This document shows positions 1-8,558 of a stretch of DNA of 64,000 bases, in pieces. Made by a program: the position numbers and the translations under genes. Origin of the DNA: TMP-86 sp044226865 (GTDB lineage Bacteria; Pseudomonadota; Gammaproteobacteria; Steroidobacterales; Steroidobacteraceae). The notes below the pieces were generated by a model. It did no database searches. It was not told where the DNA came from and saw only the letters and a list, made by a program, of their open reading frames with translations. Positions within the stretch are counted from its first letter, which is position 1, and every line of letters begins with the position of its first letter. Where the stretch lies: positions 186,001 through 250,000 of the forward strand of contig JBGAGE010000003.1 of assembly GCA_044226865.1 (NCBI GenBank), read 5' to 3'.

Positions 1-945
1 AATGGCGGAATCCACGGCATGGGATCGAACTATTCGCAGTTTTCCGACTGGATCATCATCTCCGGGCTTCACATCGAGAGTGCCGCCAGTTCGTCTTCGG
101 ACGGCGCACCGGTGAATTTGCAGGTGGCCTCCGACCACTGGCGGGTCGTTAACAACGAACTGGGACCCTGGCCTGCCTCGAGCGGCGCCAAGGCTGGCGG
201 ACTCGTCGGCAATGGCACCGATGTCAAGGCATTCGGCAACGAGATCCACGACATCGACGGCGGCACGGAGAACCATTGCATCTACCTGGACACCGCCGCG
301 AGCAATGTGGAGATTGCCTACAACCACATCCACGACTGCGTCGGTGGCAACATCATCCAGACCTACGACAACCTGGGCGGCGGGCCGATCACCAACATCT
401 CCATCCACCACAACGTCATGCACGATGGCAACCGCTACGGCCTGAACATGGCGGATGGCACCGTCAGCGTGCATGCCTGGAACAACGTCATCTATAACAC
501 GGCGTACGCGGGCATCCGGCTCAACCAGAACACCTCGTCGGCCTCCGAGACCTACGAAAACAACACCCTTTTCAATGTGTGCACCAATCACCCCGCCGAG
601 CAGGGCGCGATCCAGAACACGTGGAACATCACCGGCGGTAGCGTGGTGTTCAAGAACAACATCATCGCGCGGACCGGCAGCGGCTGCAGCCAGGGCTATT
701 CCAACAGCAGCAGCGACTCGGGTATCACCGTCTCACGCAACCTGTATTTCGGATACGCGGACCCGACGCGCGACAGCAACGGCTTGTCGGGCGACCCGTT
801 GTTCAAGAACGCAGCCGGAGCGGACTTCCGATTGCAGCCCGGGAGCCCTGCCATCGATGCCGCGAGTGGTTCCGGCGTGACCAATGACTTCGACTTCAAG
901 TCGCGCGCGACACCCGACCTGGGGGCATTCGAAGGAGGCGGCTGA
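1..945 (+). CDS. Right-handed parallel beta-helix protein, 5' end outside window
   Basis: The frame is open from base 1, so the gene very probably begins upstream; the first ATG inside the window is at 19 but nothing suggests it is the start. The protein is a series of short Asn/His/Gly-rich strands (for example NEIHDIDG, NHIHDCVGG, HHNVMHDGN, NNVIYN, ENNTLFN, KNNIIAR), the pattern of PbH1/pectate-lyase-like beta-helices. The C-terminal part reads GSPAIDAAS followed by PDLGAFEGGG, a common ending of secreted beta-helix proteins. A role as a polysaccharide lyase, epimerase or glycan-binding protein is inferred from the fold and from the adjacent exopolysaccharide operon; no catalytic residues can be assigned. 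No signal peptide can be judged because the N-terminus is missing. Confidence 0.8.
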   Translation, partial: NGGIHGMGSNYSQFSDWIIISGLHIESAASSSSDGAPVNLQVASDHWRVVNNELGPWPASSGAKAGGLVGNGTDVKAFGNEIHDIDGGTENHCIYLDTAASNVEIAYNHIHDCVGGNIIQTYDNLGGGPITNISIHHNVMHDGNRYGLNMADGTVSVHAWNNVIYNTAYAGIRLNQNTSSASETYENNTLFNVCTNHPAEQGAIQNTWNITGGSVVFKNNIIARTGSGCSQGYSNSSSDSGITVSRNLYFGYADPTRDSNGLSGDPLFKNAAGADFRLQPGSPAIDAASGSGVTNDFDFKSRATPDLGAFEGGG

Positions 946-952
946 GCCGCCT
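936..952. terminator. Hairpin across the stop codon between convergent genes
   Basis: AGGCGGC and GCCGCCT form a perfect 7-bp stem with a TGA loop; the loop is the stop codon of the beta-helix gene. The opposing GT2 gene ends at 961. There is no T-tract on either side, so intrinsic termination is uncertain; it could also protect mRNA 3' ends. Confidence 0.4.
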
Positions 953-960
953 GCCCGGCC

Positions 961-2112
961 TCATCCCGAGCGGGGCTTCCAGGTCGCCACCACGTCGCCT
1001 CGCAGAAAGCGAGCGGCGGCAACGGCAAACGCAGCGTTGCTCGCCAGGAAGTAGCTGGGCAGGAACGTGATGCGCGCCAGCGCCGCCGGCAGCCGCCGCG
1101 AAATCCCGATCAGCCCGAGGAGATAGCATGCGCACTGCAGCGCAAGGAGGGCGGCAAAGGCCGCCGAGCCGGCAGCCAGCACGAGGTTGGACAAAAGCGC
1201 CAGCAACAGGAATACGAACGTGAAATAGCGCAGGACCTTGTGCGAGACGATGCACAGGGCCGGCAACGGATAACGCAGCGGATCGAGCACTGCGCGCATG
1301 TACACCAGTCCCCGCAGGGCGCGCAGGGCGACCCGCACACGCATGCGGAACTCCGTGCCGGAGTCTTCGTTCGCATCTTCCGTAGACGATGCCCGCTCGT
1401 CATAGACCACACGGTAACCGGCACGGATGACACCCAGCGGCAGCACGAAATCGGTGATCTGGTCCGCCGGCACATCGAAGTAGAGCTGAGCCCGCATGGC
1501 GTCGACACCGCCATTGACGCCGATCACCGAACCGGCCCGTGTTTCCAGGCGCCGCAACCAGTTCTCGTACTTGATGTACGCACCGCCCCCAGCCGCGCCC
1601 GCGCCGATGGCGCTCAGCGTCAGGTGGCCGGTCACATAGCCAACCTCGGGGTCAGCGAAATTCTCCACCATGCTGGAAACCGCGGAGGGCGAAAACCGGG
1701 CGTTCGCGTCGCTGAAGACGATGACCTCACCGCGCGCCAGCCGGACCCCGGCGTTCAGGCCGGCTGCCTTGCCGGCCCGCTCCGGGCGTCGGAGCAGTTC
1801 GACGCCCTGGGCGCCGTAACTCCGGACGACCGCGTCCGTCCCGTCGTCGGAGGCATCCGAGATCACGAGGATCTGGCGACGGTCGGCCGGGTAGTCCTGC
1901 GCCAGCAGGTGATCAAGCGTGGTGCCGATGTGAGCCACTTCGTTGTAAGCAGGCACGAGGATGGTCACCAACGGGCGATGCGCGGCGCGGCGGACTCGCC
2001 GCGGCCTCAGCACCGAAATGATCTTGATGATCGCCGGATAGATGGCCAGCGGATAAATGGCCATTGCAATGGAGGTGAACAGACAGACCTGCCAAGCGAC
2101 GGCGCCGCTCAT
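961..2112 (-). CDS. Glycosyltransferase family 2, membrane-anchored
   Basis: A 383-residue family 2 glycosyltransferase with an N-terminal membrane helix (about residues 7-33), a GT-A core (VTILVPAYNEVAHIG; ISDASDDGTD; the DXD-like SDANARFSP) and C-terminal hydrophobic segments, the layout of cellulose-synthase/hyaluronan-synthase-like enzymes. It should transfer a nucleotide-activated sugar on the cytoplasmic face of the inner membrane. Its ATG overlaps the stop of the upstream gene as ATGA, so it is translationally coupled and is the last gene of the minus-strand exopolysaccharide operon. Donor and acceptor cannot be read from the sequence. Confidence 0.88.
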   Translation of the reverse strand: MSGAVAWQVCLFTSIAMAIYPLAIYPAIIKIISVLRPRRVRRAAHRPLVTILVPAYNEVAHIGTTLDHLLAQDYPADRRQILVISDASDDGTDAVVRSYGAQGVELLRRPERAGKAAGLNAGVRLARGEVIVFSDANARFSPSAVSSMVENFADPEVGYVTGHLTLSAIGAGAAGGGAYIKYENWLRRLETRAGSVIGVNGGVDAMRAQLYFDVPADQITDFVLPLGVIRAGYRVVYDERASSTEDANEDSGTEFRMRVRVALRALRGLVYMRAVLDPLRYPLPALCIVSHKVLRYFTFVFLLLALLSNLVLAAGSAAFAALLALQCACYLLGLIGISRRLPAALARITFLPSYFLASNAAFAVAAARFLRGDVVATWKPRSG

Positions 2113-3518
2113 GGCGCGCGCACCCGCAGGCGCCAGGCTCCTTCAACCCGCAGCTCGTAGCACCCGGGCCGCGCGCTGCGCGCGACCGGCGCCTGCCCGT
2201 CCACGAGCGTCGAGCCGGAAACCAACTCGATGCGCAGCTCCTGACCTGGCCCCAGTCGGACGTCGAGCTCACCGCGCGCCTCACGCCATGAAAAATCCAG
2301 GAAAGTTCCATGCAAAGCCCGCAGCGAGGAGGATCGGACCTGCAGGTGCCCCGGCACGCTCTCCTCGGTGGCAAGGTGCAGATGTTCGGCGGTACAGGCG
2401 AGCAGCCGGTGCGGCACGTCGAAGCAGTAGAAGGATGTCGCAGGCGCTGGAATCTCGAAGTCGAAATACTGCGATGGATCACCCTCAGCGCCCGCCTCGG
2501 CGGCCCGGATCACATTGCGCGCCTGGCGTGCGGTGACGTAGTGCATCCGCCAGCGCTTGCCATCGTTGTATTGCCGGCAGAGCATGTCGTGCATGCGCAA
2601 TGCGCGCTCGCCGAACAGCGCATCCCAGTCGCGCTCGATGGCGCCGTGGGCGTGCAGCTTGACGAACAGCCAATCGGGCCGGCCATCGACATGTACATGG
2701 CAGTCGAGCCATGACTCGATCCGATCCGGCCTTCCCCAATTCTCCGTCGTGAGGCTCGCGTTTTCGATCCGCGGGTGTCCCGGCGCGCGCAGGTTCAGCG
2801 CCAGCGGCCCCTGGATGAGCATCAGTCCCTGACTGTCCGTGACGCCGCGCTTCGCGTCCTGCCCCCAATCATGCGACTTGGGCCGCAGCGGATCATCAAT
2901 GGCGTAGTAGATCGAGTTGATCTTGCGGGTCTGCGCGCGGTTTCCCGAGGGCATGGTGAGATCGGCCCAGCAGCCCAGTTCCTGCAGGAGCGACAACTCG
3001 CTGTCGACACCGCAGTATTCACCGTTGGCGGAGTTGTCGAGCGCCCAGTCTCCATGGATGAAGCCGAATCCCGCCCGTGGCGGGGCGCCCGCCTGCAACA
3101 ACAGGCCGGCGGAGCGGTAACGCGCCAGCACCTGCAGCAGGTCGGCGCGCATGGTCTCCTCGGTATCGTCGGAATGATGATAATGCAGTTCCACCTCGCC
3201 CAAACCATCGAACGCCATGCGCGCGAGCGAGGGCAGATGCTCGTAGCCATGATGCGGCGGATAGAACCAGGTGTGCAATGGCCGCAGCCCGCTGCGCGCG
3301 TGCACCTGCGCCTGCATGGACGCATAGCCTTCGTGCCAGGCCCGCATCCGGGCCGAAGCCTGCGCATCGTCCTTCACCCCGTGCGCGGGCTCGAAATGGT
3401 CGCACACTAGGAACAGGACGTGATTGAGCTGGACGCCACGCTGCCTGCGCAGGCGCCGGCGCCGCGCGATCCCGCCGATGTAGGTGGGCAGCCAGTGCTG
3501 CAGGCCGCGATCGAGCAT
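2109..3518 (-). CDS. Polysaccharide-deacetylase-like protein, non-canonical
   Basis: A 469-residue protein of uncertain function. The start is the ATG at 3518, whose A is shared with the stop codon of the GT4 gene (TGATG); the open frame continues upstream only as a shadow of that gene. The N-terminal half has features suggestive of a NodB/glycoside-hydrolase-deacetylase barrel: FLVCDHFEP near residue 32, WFYPPHHGYEHLP, a His-rich strand (VELHYHHSDDTEE) and GFGFIHGDWALDNS, then LFVKLHAHGA. The usual TFDDG motif is absent. The C-terminal ~100 residues look like beta-strands. Position in an operon with GTs and true deacetylases suggests glycan modification. A related but undefined family is equally possible. 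Confidence 0.65.
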   Translation of the reverse strand: MLDRGLQHWLPTYIGGIARRRRLRRQRGVQLNHVLFLVCDHFEPAHGVKDDAQASARMRAWHEGYASMQAQVHARSGLRPLHTWFYPPHHGYEHLPSLARMAFDGLGEVELHYHHSDDTEETMRADLLQVLARYRSAGLLLQAGAPPRAGFGFIHGDWALDNSANGEYCGVDSELSLLQELGCWADLTMPSGNRAQTRKINSIYYAIDDPLRPKSHDWGQDAKRGVTDSQGLMLIQGPLALNLRAPGHPRIENASLTTENWGRPDRIESWLDCHVHVDGRPDWLFVKLHAHGAIERDWDALFGERALRMHDMLCRQYNDGKRWRMHYVTARQARNVIRAAEAGAEGDPSQYFDFEIPAPATSFYCFDVPHRLLACTAEHLHLATEESVPGHLQVRSSSLRALHGTFLDFSWREARGELDVRLGPGQELRIELVSGSTLVDGQAPVARSARPGCYELRVEGAWRLRVRAP

Positions 3519-4690
3519 CAGGCGGACTCCTGCGCCAGCACGCGCGCGCAATCGCGGTACGCGGTGAGTATCTGCGCCGCATTGTTGTCCCAGGTATGCT
3601 GCTCCAGCACGCGCCTGCGCCCGGCAGCGCCCAGGGCTCCCCGCAGCGCAGGGTCGGCCGCGAGCCGGAGAATATGCGCGGCCATGGCTGCTGCGTCCCC
3701 CGGTTCGATCAACAAGCCGTTCTGACCATCCTGCAGGATCTCGACCACCGGCGCAACGCGTGGCGCGATCACCGCCTTGCCCATCGCCCAATACTCGAAG
3801 ATCTTCATCGGCGACCCGTAGGCATTGGAGTCGAGCAGCACGCCGATCGACATCGCAGACACGAAGCGAGCGATGCGGGAATGCGGCTGGCGGCCGGCAA
3901 AGACCACATACGGGAGCAGCTCACGATTCCTGAGCTCCTCCTCCAGGCGGGCGCGCCGCTCGCCCTCGCCTACGAACAGGAAGCTGACATCCTGCCGCTG
4001 CGCCACCACGGCGGAGACCACGTCGACGAAACCTTGCACCCCCTGCCAGCGATTCATCGTCCCGACGAAGCCGACGACGATGGGTCGCAGCTGCAGCTGG
4101 GCGCGCAGCTCGTCGCAGGGGTGCGAAGTCGGAGAGAACTCCTCGGGATCCACGGCGTTGTGCGAAACCGTGATGGCATGATTGGCGACGCCGCGGGATA
4201 CCAACATGGCACGCTGCACCTCCGTCACCGTAATGAGGTGATCGGCGCGACGGATGGTGGCTATTTCCAGCCATCGAGCCAGGCGCGCGAACGCAAGGCC
4301 ATAGTACTTTGCCCAGGCTTCCGCGTACAACGTATTGACCTCGAGGATCAGCGGCAGGCCCGACCAGCGTGATGCCAGCAGGCCGGAGAAATTGTAGAGG
4401 GCGTGACGCTCATAAATGAAATCGTAACGTCCGGCCTTGAGCGCACGACGCAGCTGCAGGAACGACCGCAGGTTGTAGCCCACCTGCAGGAGTTCGACCA
4501 GCCATCGCGGCATCTGCTGCTTGACCCTGACAAGGCGCGAGGGTGGCCCTGCCACAGGCGCATTCGCGAGCGGCGCAGGCCCGATGATATCGACTTCGTG
4601 CCCCGCCTTGCGGAGCGACCTGACGATATTCGCGATATGCACGGACTCGGGCTCCTCGCCCGCGGTGCGATGGTGGTAGAGGATCCTCAT
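3518..4690 (-). CDS. Glycosyltransferase family 4
   Basis: A 390-residue GT-B glycosyltransferase. It begins MRILYHHRTAG with a Rossmann-like N-domain (SVHIANIVRSLRKAGHEV), and its C-domain has VGFVGTMNRWQGV, FLFVGEGERRARLEEE and SPMKIFEYWAMGKAVIAPR, where FEYWAMGK is the family 4 nucleotide-sugar-binding E-x7-E-like region. The ATG at 4690 overlaps the stop of the upstream deacetylase (ATGA); longer starts in the frame run through other genes. It presumably adds one sugar to the lipid-linked repeat unit in the cytoplasm. The linkage is unknown. Confidence 0.9.
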   Translation of the reverse strand: MRILYHHRTAGEEPESVHIANIVRSLRKAGHEVDIIGPAPLANAPVAGPPSRLVRVKQQMPRWLVELLQVGYNLRSFLQLRRALKAGRYDFIYERHALYNFSGLLASRWSGLPLILEVNTLYAEAWAKYYGLAFARLARWLEIATIRRADHLITVTEVQRAMLVSRGVANHAITVSHNAVDPEEFSPTSHPCDELRAQLQLRPIVVGFVGTMNRWQGVQGFVDVVSAVVAQRQDVSFLFVGEGERRARLEEELRNRELLPYVVFAGRQPHSRIARFVSAMSIGVLLDSNAYGSPMKIFEYWAMGKAVIAPRVAPVVEILQDGQNGLLIEPGDAAAMAAHILRLAADPALRGALGAAGRRRVLEQHTWDNNAAQILTAYRDCARVLAQESA

Positions 4691-5316
4691 GCGAGCACCG
4701 TGAATCGCCGGCCGGCATCCAGCCACTCCGGGATCGCGCGCTGCAGGGCCAGGATCGTGATGGCGTTGGTGTCGTGGAACAGGGCGATGTCCCGGTCCCG
4801 CAGCGGGCTGCGGCGGATCCGGCCCACGAGCGGCTCCACACCGTCCTGCAGGTAGTCGCTGTACGTACGGCTCCAGTGCACCATCTTGTAGCCGCAACGA
4901 TGCACGCGCAGGAGTGACTTGGCATCGATCCGGCCGCGCGGCGGCCGCATCAGGCGCGTGTCGATGCCCGCCGCTTCGCGGATCGCATCGCGGGCGGCCT
5001 GCAACTCCCAGCGCAATTGCCCGGCATCGAGGCTGGGCAGTTCGCGGTGCGTCTGCGTGTGCGATCCAATTCCATGCCCTGCCGCGGCGATGTCCCGAAC
5101 CAGGCCGGGATGGGCCGCCGCACGTTCGCCGATGAGGAAGAAGTTCGCGTGGATGCCATGCCGTTGCAGCAATTCCAGCAACGCGGGCGTATGCAGGGGA
5201 TGAGGGCCGTCGTCGAAAGTCAGTGCAGACTCGCGGCCGGCCGGCAGGCGCCACAGGAACGAGCGCGTGAGTACGACGTCCTGCAGGAATTGCTTGCCCA
5301 CCACAGCGAGCTTCAT
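4687..5316 (-). CDS. Polysaccharide deacetylase (NodB domain, short)
   Basis: A 209-residue NodB-homology protein: motif 1 ALTFDDGPHPLHTP (about residues 31-44), motif 2 GSHTQTHRELP with the H-x4-H metal pair, motif 3 MRPPRGRID, and ALFHDTN near the C-terminus for the catalytic His. All canonical metal and catalytic residues are visible, so it should remove N- or O-acetyl groups from a glycan. The ATG at 5316 overlaps the stop of the upstream GT4 (ATGA). No signal peptide is evident, which points to action on cytoplasmic lipid-linked intermediates or an unrecognised export route. Confidence 0.9.
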   Translation of the reverse strand: MKLAVVGKQFLQDVVLTRSFLWRLPAGRESALTFDDGPHPLHTPALLELLQRHGIHANFFLIGERAAAHPGLVRDIAAAGHGIGSHTQTHRELPSLDAGQLRWELQAARDAIREAAGIDTRLMRPPRGRIDAKSLLRVHRCGYKMVHWSRTYSDYLQDGVEPLVGRIRRSPLRDRDIALFHDTNAITILALQRAIPEWLDAGRRFTVLA

Positions 5317-6521
5317 GAGTGCAACGCCTGCGGGCAACCGGCGTGGATGCCGGAGAGGAACTCGATGTTCCGCGCGGCCAGCGATCGCCACGTGCATCCG
5401 GCTGCGCCATCGGCGATGGCGGCACCGTCCCACCGGCGCGCCAGCGCATGCGCGAGCGCGTCGGCAAGCGCCGCCGCATCGCCGGGCGGGAACAACACCC
5501 CATTCACCTCCGGCGCGATGATTTCAGGAATCCCGCCCACCGCGGACGCCACCACGGGAATCCCACACGCGAGCGCCTCGACGATGACGTTCGGCAGGCC
5601 CTCATTGCGGCTCGGCAGGCACAGGAGGTCGGAACTGGCCAGCCACTGGGCGATGTCGCCCTGCTGCAATCCGCCCAAGAACCGCACCGTGTCGCCGAAT
5701 ACCGCCGCGGCGGCGGCCGACTGCAGGCTCTCGCGCAAGGGACCTTCGCCGACCAGCAGCAATCGGTCGTGTTCGCCCAGCACTCCCCTCACCAGCAGCA
5801 AACGCCAGGCTTCGATCAGCAACTCGACGCCCTTGATGGGAACGAGTTGACCCACGAACGACACGACCCGCGCCTGGGCGGAGATTCCGCGCTGCGCACG
5901 CAGCGCGGAACGCGATCCCGGTCGGAAAACCGCCGGGTCGATGCCGGCGCAAGGAATCTGCCGGATGCACGTCTTGCGCTCGGGGACCAGCGCCGCAATG
6001 CGGTCGCACAGCGCCCGGCTGACGCCGATGATGCCACCGGCCCGGCGCAGCGCCCAACGGATTTGCGGGGCCAGCAGGGGGCGCCGCGCGTAGACGTTGA
6101 TGTCGCTGCCGTGCGCGGTGATCAGCAACGGGATGCCGACGATACCTGCCGCCAGCGCGGCGCCGACCGCGTCGGGATAGGCGCAATGCGCATGCACGAT
6201 ATCAACCTCGCCGCGCCGCCGGAGATCGCGCAAGAGCGGGACCACCGCCACCATGATGCTCAATCCATTCAGGAACGAAAGCCCCGGCAGCGCCAGGAAG
6301 CGCGGGTACGCCACCTCGACGCCTTGCTGCCGATCGCTGGCCGGGATGGACCTCAGCGACGCGCGAGCGGATGCGCGCAGCATCGCATGGGTGCAGGCCA
6401 CCGGCGAAATCACCCGCACCTCTTCGCTCCTGCCCATCGAGTTCACCAGGTTGCGGACGAACACCGCCCGCAACGGATCGGCCGCATTCGGGTAGAAGGT
6501 GGTGACCACGGCGATCTTCAT
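5313..6521 (-). CDS. Glycosyltransferase family 4
   Basis: A 402-residue GT-B enzyme. The N-domain starts MKIAVVTTFYPNAADPLRAVFV and includes DIVHAHCAYPDAVGAALAA and TAHGSDINVYARRP; the C-domain has VVSFVGQLVPIKGVELLIEA, LLLVGEGPLRESL and SRNEGLPNVIVEALACGIP, the classical E-x7-E donor-binding motif. This resembles WcaL/EpsD-like family 4 enzymes that build capsular or exopolysaccharide repeat units. It overlaps both neighbours by 4 bases (ATGA), so expression is coupled across the operon. Confidence 0.92.
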   Translation of the reverse strand: MKIAVVTTFYPNAADPLRAVFVRNLVNSMGRSEEVRVISPVACTHAMLRASARASLRSIPASDRQQGVEVAYPRFLALPGLSFLNGLSIMVAVVPLLRDLRRRGEVDIVHAHCAYPDAVGAALAAGIVGIPLLITAHGSDINVYARRPLLAPQIRWALRRAGGIIGVSRALCDRIAALVPERKTCIRQIPCAGIDPAVFRPGSRSALRAQRGISAQARVVSFVGQLVPIKGVELLIEAWRLLLVRGVLGEHDRLLLVGEGPLRESLQSAAAAAVFGDTVRFLGGLQQGDIAQWLASSDLLCLPSRNEGLPNVIVEALACGIPVVASAVGGIPEIIAPEVNGVLFPPGDAAALADALAHALARRWDGAAIADGAAGCTWRSLAARNIEFLSGIHAGCPQALHS

Positions 6522-7309
6522 GACGGCGACCCGTTGCGCCTGGCGATGACGTAGGCATGGGAATCAGTGCGCCCGCCGAGAAACCGGCGCAGCAGCCGGG
6601 TGTACCGGTCGAGCCGCTGGTAGCCAGCGCCGCCCGGCAGGTACTCCCGCGCCTGGCGGCCGATGGCGCGCCCGCCGCCGAGCTTCATCCGGATCTTCTC
6701 GAAGGCCGTGAGCGGCCATAGCGACAGTACCCCGGAACGCTCGATGTGAAAGCCATCCTCGAACAACCGCGCCAATCCCACGCCGTCCATGTAGGGGCTG
6801 CCGCCGATCATCGAGGATGCCAGCACCAGCCCCCCCGGGCGCAGCATGGCACGGACGGCATCGATGGCTGCCGCGCGTTCATCTGCGGCCACGTAGTACA
6901 GCACCTCGAGGCAAGTGACCAGGTCGACTCTTCCCGGATGGTCATGCGCTGCATCCAAAAAGGAGCCGGCGCGAAAGTGCGCCCCGCCGAATCGCGATTG
7001 GGCGCGCTCCACCGCGGTGGGCGACAGGTCGTATCCGATCACCGACCCATCCGTCAGGACCCCCGCCAGCAGACCGGTGAATTCGCCGGTCGCGCTGCCC
7101 ACGTCCACCACGTTGCGCGGCCGGGCATCCGCGGTGACCTCCTGCAATGCGCCGATCATGCGCCCATATCGGTAAAGTTGGGTTGGCCGCCAGCTCAAGC
7201 CCCACGGATCTGATTCCGACGCGCTATATTGGCGCTCCAGCCAATCACGCGAACCGTAGGCGGGGGTACTAATGATTCCGCCTGTAGATGGCCGGACGCT
7301 GGCTGCCAC
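6518..7309 (-). CDS. Class I SAM-dependent methyltransferase
   Basis: A roughly 263-residue methyltransferase with the SAM-binding motif VVDVGSATGEFTG, then VIGYDLSPTAVE, VDLVTCLEVLYY and AMLRPGGLVLASSM. It probably methylates a sugar or an intermediate of the polysaccharide. The start is uncertain: no ATG lies near the N-terminus, and the GTG at 7309 is chosen because the recognisable protein begins soon after (RDWLERQYSASE); this overlaps the end of the O-antigen-ligase gene by about 40 bases. Frames starting further upstream lie inside that gene. The stop overlaps the downstream GT4 start (ATGA). Confidence 0.82.
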   Translation of the reverse strand: MAASVRPSTGGIISTPAYGSRDWLERQYSASESDPWGLSWRPTQLYRYGRMIGALQEVTADARPRNVVDVGSATGEFTGLLAGVLTDGSVIGYDLSPTAVERAQSRFGGAHFRAGSFLDAAHDHPGRVDLVTCLEVLYYVAADERAAAIDAVRAMLRPGGLVLASSMIGGSPYMDGVGLARLFEDGFHIERSGVLSLWPLTAFEKIRMKLGGGRAIGRQAREYLPGGAGYQRLDRYTRLLRRFLGGRTDSHAYVIARRNGSPS

Positions 7310-8555
7310 CTTCAAAGGCCCGCGGACGGCGCGGCGGGATGGTTCGCGGCGCGGCCTCTGCCGCGGCAGCCGGCTGCTCCGGCAACGTGACGCGGGCCAG
7401 GAGGGTCGAGGCGCTGATGCCGACCACGACGAAGAAATAGAAACTCCAGTCGTGCGCCTTGGCATCGAGCATCGAGCGCATGAGGATGGCGATCAATCCG
7501 ACGAAGGTTGCCACCTGCAGCAGCTCGATTCCGTCCCGCGAAAGGCTTTCCGTCCGCAGCTCCACCTTGGTGGCCCTCCACAGGCCGCGCAGCATCAACA
7601 GGAAGGCGCTTAAGCCCAGCAGCCCCGTGTCGGCCACGATCTCCACCAGCGTGTTGTGCGCAACCTTGCCGCGGTTGTCATGACTGATTTCGCCGTAATC
7701 ATGGCTGTACTCGCTGAACCGCCTTGAGCCGATGCCCATCACCGGGTGGGCAAGCACCATGTTCCATGCGGCACTCCACAGCTCGTAGCGGGAATTCTTG
7801 GCATCCGCTTCCGTGTACTGCCCCGCCTGGTTTTCCTCGCGCGCGGCGAACTGGTACACCACCGCCGCCGAACCCACCGCACAGAGCACCGCAACCGCAA
7901 TCCAGCGCTTGGCGCCCTTCATGCTCAGCCACAACAACAGGCCGCACTCCAGCACCAAGGCGAGAATCCCGCCGCGAGACAGGGACAGGAAAACGCCGGC
8001 GGCGCAGCCGGCCACCAACGCCCACAGCAGCAAGCGTGCCAGAACGCTCCGATAGAAATGCGTCAGCATGTACGCGTACGGCAGCAGCATGATGATCATG
8101 AAGGTGTAGTCGTTGTGGTTCTCGTACATGCCGTACGCGCCCGCGCGGCCGCCCGCCAGCTCATCGGCGTGATAGATGGCCTGGTACAGGCCGTAGCCCA
8201 CGATGAAGCCCCCCCCGCACATCATGCCGACGACGTAGCGCCTCAGGCTGGCTGCATCGCGAATCAGCAGCAGCGAAACCGCGACGAACAGGGGATAGAC
8301 GACCCAGAACAGCAGCTCCTCGATGATGCTTCTGATGCCGCTGTAGTAGACCGATATCACCTGGATGAGCATGAAGATGCACAACCAGATGAAGGCCGGA
8401 TGGCGGAAATAGCCGACGCGCAGCTGCGGGTCGGCATGGGTGAACGCTGCCGCGCCAGCCAACACCGAGATCAGCAGCATGGGCTTGAATGGCGCCAGCG
8501 CCGGAAACAGGATGCCGGGCTGCAGGAAATTCAGGAACGAGTACAGGAAGTTCAT
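7269..8555 (-). CDS. O-antigen ligase / Wzy-like polysaccharide polymerase
   Basis: A 428-residue polytopic membrane protein with about ten hydrophobic helices and a large periplasmic loop after about residue 190 (from QFAAREENQAGQYTEADAKN to VMGIGSRRFSEYSHDYGE). The loop contains NTLVEIVADTGLLG, a signature of the Wzy_C/O-antigen-ligase family. It should polymerise repeat units or ligate glycan on the periplasmic face. It is the only polymerase/ligase candidate in the window although there are three flippases. It starts 4 bases after the stop of the upstream deacetylase. Confidence 0.85.
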   Translation of the reverse strand: MNFLYSFLNFLQPGILFPALAPFKPMLLISVLAGAAAFTHADPQLRVGYFRHPAFIWLCIFMLIQVISVYYSGIRSIIEELLFWVVYPLFVAVSLLLIRDAASLRRYVVGMMCGGGFIVGYGLYQAIYHADELAGGRAGAYGMYENHNDYTFMIIMLLPYAYMLTHFYRSVLARLLLWALVAGCAAGVFLSLSRGGILALVLECGLLLWLSMKGAKRWIAVAVLCAVGSAAVVYQFAAREENQAGQYTEADAKNSRYELWSAAWNMVLAHPVMGIGSRRFSEYSHDYGEISHDNRGKVAHNTLVEIVADTGLLGLSAFLLMLRGLWRATKVELRTESLSRDGIELLQVATFVGLIAILMRSMLDAKAHDWSFYFFVVVGISASTLLARVTLPEQPAAAAEAAPRTIPPRRPRAFEGGSQRPAIYRRNH

Positions 8556-8558
8556 TGC

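Noticed and set aside
4691..5503. Upstream extension of the GT4 frame (residues before MRILYHH)
   Set aside because: It overlaps the deacetylase gene in another frame, contains no GT homology, and the ATGA overlap marks the real start.
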